Of a stretch of 64,000 nucleotides of DNA, positions 60,959 through 64,000 are shown in pieces. How positions within the stretch are numbered: the stretch's first letter is position 1; each line of letters begins with the position of its first letter. Source of the DNA: Sphingomonadales bacterium (GTDB taxonomy: Bacteria; Pseudomonadota; Alphaproteobacteria; Sphingomonadales; Sphingomonadaceae); contig JAIXPC010000002.1 in the NCBI GenBank assembly GCA_027486415.1, forward strand, positions 620,001-684,000, in the 5' to 3' direction. The position numbers and the translations under genes are program-made. Below the pieces are notes generated by a model that saw nothing but the letters and a program-made list of their open reading frames with translations, made no database searches and was not told the DNA's origin.

Positions 60959-61585
60959 TCAGGCGGCGCGCACGCCCTGCACGCCGCTGCCGACGTGCAG
61001 CATGGTTTCCATGCCATCGCGAATGTGGAACACCGTGCCCTGCGGCGCATCGTTGGCAACCGGCACACCATGCCAGTCGTCCCCGCCCACCAGGATGCCG
61101 CGCAGCACGCGGGCGGTGATGCCGTGGCTGATGGCGAGGACGGGGCGAGTGGGGTCGAGGCCGGCCAGCCAGTCGGTGAGGCGGGCGGCGATGGCGGGGA
61201 ACCATTCGCCGCCGGGCGGTTCCACCCGGAACAGCCGGCGATCGGGGCAGACGATATGTTCGCCCAGATCAGCCACGATGTCGGAATAATAACGGCCTTC
61301 CCATTGGCCCACATCGATTTCCAGCAGGCGGCTGTCTTGCCGCCAGTCAAAGAAGGGCACGCCCAGATGTTCGGCCACGATGGCGGCGGTCTGCTGGGTG
61401 CGGCCCGACGGGCTGACCCAGAAATCCCGGTCCGGCCGTTCGCCCAGTGCGTCCCGCAGGGCCGCTCCCATGGCTTCGGCCTGCGCAATGCCGGCGCGGG
61501 TCAGCGGGGTGTGCGCCATGTGGCCCTGCATGCGGGCGGCGGCGTTGAACACGGTTTCGGCGTGACGGGCGAGAATCAGATCCAT
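60959..61585 (-). CDS. Histidine phosphatase family protein
   Basis: A 208-residue phosphoglycerate mutase-like phosphatase. The catalytic R-H-x-E motif is LILARHAETVFN, the late SHG is VLAISHGITARVLRG, and VSPSGRTQQTAAIV holds the phosphate-binding Arg. MDLILARH at 61585 fits the family start better than an upstream frame to 61627. Its function could be a phosphoglycerate or other small-molecule phosphatase. It is a short intergenic step from dnaN, divergent. Confidence 0.92.
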   Translation of the reverse strand: MDLILARHAETVFNAAARMQGHMAHTPLTRAGIAQAEAMGAALRDALGERPDRDFWVSPSGRTQQTAAIVAEHLGVPFFDWRQDSRLLEIDVGQWEGRYYSDIVADLGEHIVCPDRRLFRVEPPGGEWFPAIAARLTDWLAGLDPTRPVLAISHGITARVLRGILVGGDDWHGVPVANDAPQGTVFHIRDGMETMLHVGSGVQGVRAA

Positions 61586-61683
61586 CGCCAATCTTATGCC
61601 CAATTCGCCGCACATCGCCACTACCACCGTGCGCGCGAATGGTTATAGTGCCCGCAACTCACCATCGGTTAACAGGGATCAGG

Positions 61684-62805
61684 ATGAAGGCCACCGTTGA
61701 ACGCGCAACCCTGCTGAAGTGTCTGGGCCACATCCAGTCCGTGGTTGAACGTCGCAATACCATTCCGATCCTTTCCAATGTGCTGATCGAGGCGCGGCCG
61801 GACGGATTGCGCCTGATGGCGACCGATCTTGATCTGCAGGTGGTGGAGAATATCCCGGCCGCGATCGATGTGGGCGGTGCCACCACCGCATCGGCGCACA
61901 CGCTGTTCGATATCGTCAGGAAGCTGCCCGAAGGCAGCCAGGTCGAACTGGCGGTTTCGGGGGACCGCATGAGCGTGGTGGCCGGGCGCAGCCGCTTTGC
62001 GCTGGCCACGCTGAAGCGCGACGATTTCCCGGTGATCGCCGAAACCGATCTGCCGGTGCGCTTCACCCTGTCGGCGGCGGATCTGAAGGAGCTGATCGAC
62101 GCGGTGCGCTTTGCGATCTCGACGGAAGAAACGCGCTATTATCTGAACGGCATCTATCTGCACGCCACCACCGGCCCGTCGCCCAAGCTGCGCGGCGTTG
62201 CCACCGATGGCCACCGTCTCGCCCGGATCGAGATGGACCTGCCTGCCGGCGCCGAAGATATGCCGGGCGTGATCGTGCCGCGCAAATGCGTCAACGAGGT
62301 GCGGAAGCTGCTGGACGAGATGGCCGGTGACGCCCCGGTGGAAGTCAGCCTGTCGGCTGCCAAGATCCGTTTCAAGTTCTCGGAAGATTCGACGCTGACC
62401 AGCAAGCTGATCGACGGCACCTTCCCGGACTACACCCGCGTGATCCCGACGGCGAACGACAAGCTGCTGAAGATCGATGCGAAGACGCTGGCCGAAGGCG
62501 TGGACCGCGTGGCGGCGATTGCCACCACGGAAAAGACCCGCGCCGTCAAGCTGGCGCTGGGCCGTGACAAGGTCACGCTGTCGGTCACCAGCCCGGAAAA
62601 CGGCACCGCCGCCGAAGACGTGCCGGCCGATTATGCCGCCGCCGAGATCGAGGTGGGCTTCAACTATCGCTATCTGCTCGACATCTTGGGCCAGGTGGGC
62701 AGCGACCTGGTGGATGTGCACCTGGCCGATGCGTCGGCCCCGACGCTGATCCGCGAGAATGACGAGGCGAAGGCGCTGTATGTGCTGATGCCGATGCGCG
62801 TCTGA
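61684..62805 (+). CDS. dnaN: DnaN, DNA polymerase III beta sliding clamp
   Basis: A 373-residue ring-clamp subunit of the replicative polymerase, starting MKATVERATLLKCLGHIQSV, with ERRNTIPILSNVLIEA, FDIVRKLPEGSQVELAVSGD, DGHRLARIEMDLPAG and the C-terminal YVLMPMRV typical of the protein. AGGATCAGG lies before the ATG. Presence of dnaN so near the PGC edge may mean the origin region is not far, though dnaA is not in the window. Confidence 0.98.
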   Translation: MKATVERATLLKCLGHIQSVVERRNTIPILSNVLIEARPDGLRLMATDLDLQVVENIPAAIDVGGATTASAHTLFDIVRKLPEGSQVELAVSGDRMSVVAGRSRFALATLKRDDFPVIAETDLPVRFTLSAADLKELIDAVRFAISTEETRYYLNGIYLHATTGPSPKLRGVATDGHRLARIEMDLPAGAEDMPGVIVPRKCVNEVRKLLDEMAGDAPVEVSLSAAKIRFKFSEDSTLTSKLIDGTFPDYTRVIPTANDKLLKIDAKTLAEGVDRVAAIATTEKTRAVKLALGRDKVTLSVTSPENGTAAEDVPADYAAAEIEVGFNYRYLLDILGQVGSDLVDVHLADASAPTLIRENDEAKALYVLMPMRV

Positions 62806-62808
62806 GTT

Positions 62809-62860
62809 CTGCGGTAAATCCGCAGCAAAAGGGGGGTCGGACCAAATGGCACGACCCCCC
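62809..62860 (+). terminator. Two hairpins downstream of dnaN
   Basis: CTGCGG-TAAAT-CCGCAG (62809-62825) is followed by GGGGGGTCG...CGACCCCCC (62831-62839 with 62852-62860). Neither is followed by a T-run, so termination would be weak or Rho-assisted. Confidence 0.55.
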
Positions 62861-62975
62861 CCAAAGCCGGCACGAAAGCGCGCCAACGCTCTCACAGCCG
62901 AAAAGTCCACCAAATCCGCCGCCAGCGGTCAGAATAGGAGACTTGAGATGACAACAGCCTGATGAGCCGCCGCCG

Positions 62976-62993
62976 GCGCATCATATGATGCGC
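62976..62993. promoter_or_regulatory. 18-bp perfect palindrome upstream of vapD (candidate operator)
   Basis: GCGCATCATATGATGCGC is a perfect 18-bp palindrome 110 bases upstream of the VapD-like ATG, in a stretch with little else. Such a site suggests dimeric repressor binding; the regulator is not identified. Confidence 0.65.
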
Positions 62994-63102
62994 GGGCAAG
63001 GCCTAGCAAGCACCAAATCAGTCCTCCCCCAGACGATTTGATCCGGCTTCCACGAGAAGCGACGGAGTGTCCTTTTGCGTGTTCCGGACAGAGGGATTTG
63101 CC

Positions 63103-63405
63103 ATGAAATCTATGCTGCTGACGTTTGACCTTGATACCCGTGCTGCCGAAAAAATGTTCGGAAACAGGGGTTTGCCATACTCTAGGCTGGAAAATTTTCT
63201 GTTTCGGTTTGGATTTCGGCGAGAACAGGGAAGTGCTTTTCTAAACACTTCAGGGATGACCCCCGCGGAGCAGTCGGCCTTCTTACAGGCGATGGCTGAT
63301 GAGTTGCCTTGGCTTATGAAGATTGCGAGTGATGTGAAATTGCGGGAGGTTGCTAACGACATTTGTGTCGTGCTGAACCCTAGGCAATACAAGTTCCCCT
63401 TCTGA
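63103..63405 (+). CDS. vapD: VapD-like endoribonuclease
   Basis: A 100-residue protein beginning MKSMLLTFDLDTRAAEK, with RFGFRREQGSAFL and DELPWLMKIASDVKLREV. These match the VapD pattern (AFDLDT, GF..QQGS.Y, .PWF...V.DIR), a ferredoxin-fold RNase related in shape to Cas2. GAGGG lies eight bases before the ATG; a GTG at 63067 is an alternative. The gene is less GC-rich than the flanks and stands alone. Its catalytic role is inferred from the family; some VapD proteins cleave mRNA and affect persistence or virulence. Confidence 0.75.
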   Translation: MKSMLLTFDLDTRAAEKMFGNRGLPYSRLENFLFRFGFRREQGSAFLNTSGMTPAEQSAFLQAMADELPWLMKIASDVKLREVANDICVVLNPRQYKFPF

Positions 63406-63412
63406 CCGCGCA

Positions 63413-63440
63413 CGGGCGGGCGCGGCCAAAGACCCGCCCG
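63413..63440. terminator. Hairpin after vapD
   Basis: CGGGCGGG (63413-63420) pairs with CCCGCCCG (63433-63440) around a twelve-base loop. No T-run follows. The remainder of 63441-63641 is GC-rich with no feature I can support. Confidence 0.5.
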
Positions 63441-63641
63441 CCGGTTCCACGGGCCGCCGGGGCCGGACCCGACAATTGCCCCTGCAGACGTTGGCGATGC
63501 GATACGTCGTCACGCTGGCTCTTGCCGCCCGGTTCAAGCCTTGTTGCCGCTCGCCGCTTGCCGATAAATCCTAGCATCTTGATACGCATCGGCTAGAGCA
63601 AGCATGACGGGCCGGCGCACCACTGCCGGCTGGAGGACCCC

Positions 63642-64000
63642 ATGCTCGCCGAAATCGGCCATTATGCCCTGATCCTGTCGTTGCTGGTGGCACTGGCGCA
63701 GGCGGTGTTGCCAATGGCAGGCGCATTGCGCGGCGATGCGGCGCTGATGGCGTTCGGGCGCAGTGCCGCCGTCCTGCAGGCGCTGCTGATCACGATCAGC
63801 TTTGGCTGCCTGATGATCCTGTTTGGCAAGGCGGATTTCTCGGTGGCGCTGGTCGCCAACCATTCGGCGCTGTCGCAGCCGCTGCCCTATCGGCTGGCGG
63901 CGACCTGGGGCAATCACGAAGGATCGATGCTGCTGTGGGTGCTGGTGCTGGCCATCTACGGTGCCGGCATCGCCCGCTTTGGCGACAATCTGAGAGAAAC
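63642..64000 (+). CDS. ccmF: CcmF, heme lyase subunit of cytochrome c maturation (N-terminal part)
   Basis: The first 119 residues of a large membrane protein, starting MLAEIGHYALILSLLVALAQ and containing LAATWGNHEGSMLLWVLVLA, the W-G-x-H-E-G-S-x-x-x-W motif of CcmF. The protein continues past the window; CcmF is normally about 650 residues. With CcmH it attaches heme to apocytochrome c delivered as holo-CcmE. It follows vapD by 236 bases; ccmE and ccmC, often just upstream, are not here. Confidence 0.93.
   Translation, partial: MLAEIGHYALILSLLVALAQAVLPMAGALRGDAALMAFGRSAAVLQALLITISFGCLMILFGKADFSVALVANHSALSQPLPYRLAATWGNHEGSMLLWVLVLAIYGAGIARFGDNLRE

Overview
The window is about 66% GC by eye and holds the core of a photosynthesis gene cluster (PGC) from an aerobic anoxygenic phototrophic alphaproteobacterium. 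The gene order bchFNBHLM-puhABC-acsF-puhE-hemA, bchIDO, crtCDF-bchCXYZ-pufBALMC, a PEP-CTERM protein ending in a PEPxxWAMM signal, and the general gene style point to Sphingomonadales; that assignment is inference from memory, not a search. Only the oxygen-dependent cyclase AcsF is present (no BchE), the light-harvesting genes are LH1 (pufBA) only, and no RuBisCO gene is seen, all fitting an aerobic photoheterotroph.

Layout. 1-324: C-terminally cut sufE. 394-4590: a phage-shock (Psp) locus with pspF facing a sigma-54 promoter that drives a minus-strand run of a small membrane protein, pspA, pspB, two pspC paralogues and four further small membrane/coiled-coil proteins. 4587-7157: yciB, ccmA, ccmB and a lipoprotein cytochrome c. 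7170-11177 (minus): tspO, bchP, a PucC-type transporter, bchG. 11394-25845 (plus): bchF-N-B-H-L-M, puhA-B-C, a small conserved-looking ORF, acsF, puhE, hemA, closed by a strong terminator. 25972-27242: a bicarbonate-transporter pair sbtA-sbtB. 27303-27977: PEP-CTERM protein. 28109-31772: bchI-D-O. 31776-38269: accessory metabolic genes (cupin, two enoyl-CoA hydratases, a VOC protein, a tricorn-like protease, a 45-residue membrane protein). 38320-39690: an AT-rich island with one DUF3644 gene. 39691-42098 (minus): crtC and crtD, overlapping. 42197-52097 (plus): crtF, bchC-X-Y-Z, pufB-A-L-M-C, ended by a terminator. 52264-61585: oxidative and fatty-acid genes (Baeyer-Villiger monooxygenase, desaturase, acyl-CoA dehydrogenase, dipeptidase, 3-hydroxybutyrate dehydrogenase, thiolase, phosphatase) with several repeat elements. 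61684-64000: dnaN, a low-GC VapD-like gene below an 18-bp perfect palindrome, and the start of ccmF.

How it works together. HemA makes 5-aminolevulinate; BchIDH inserts Mg; BchM methylates; AcsF forms ring E; BchNBL and BchXYZ reduce the ring system; BchF, BchC, BchG and BchP finish bacteriochlorophyll a. PuhABCE, the PucC-type carrier and BchO help assembly; PufBALMC and PuhA form the RC-LH1 core with a tetraheme cytochrome whose hemes need the Ccm system, parts of which lie at both ends of the window. CrtCDF make spirilloxanthin/spheroidene-type carotenoid ends. crtB, crtI, crtE, ppsR, aerR, bchE, bchJ and lhaA (at its usual place before puhA) are not in the window. No tRNA, rRNA, CRISPR array or insertion sequence was recognised.
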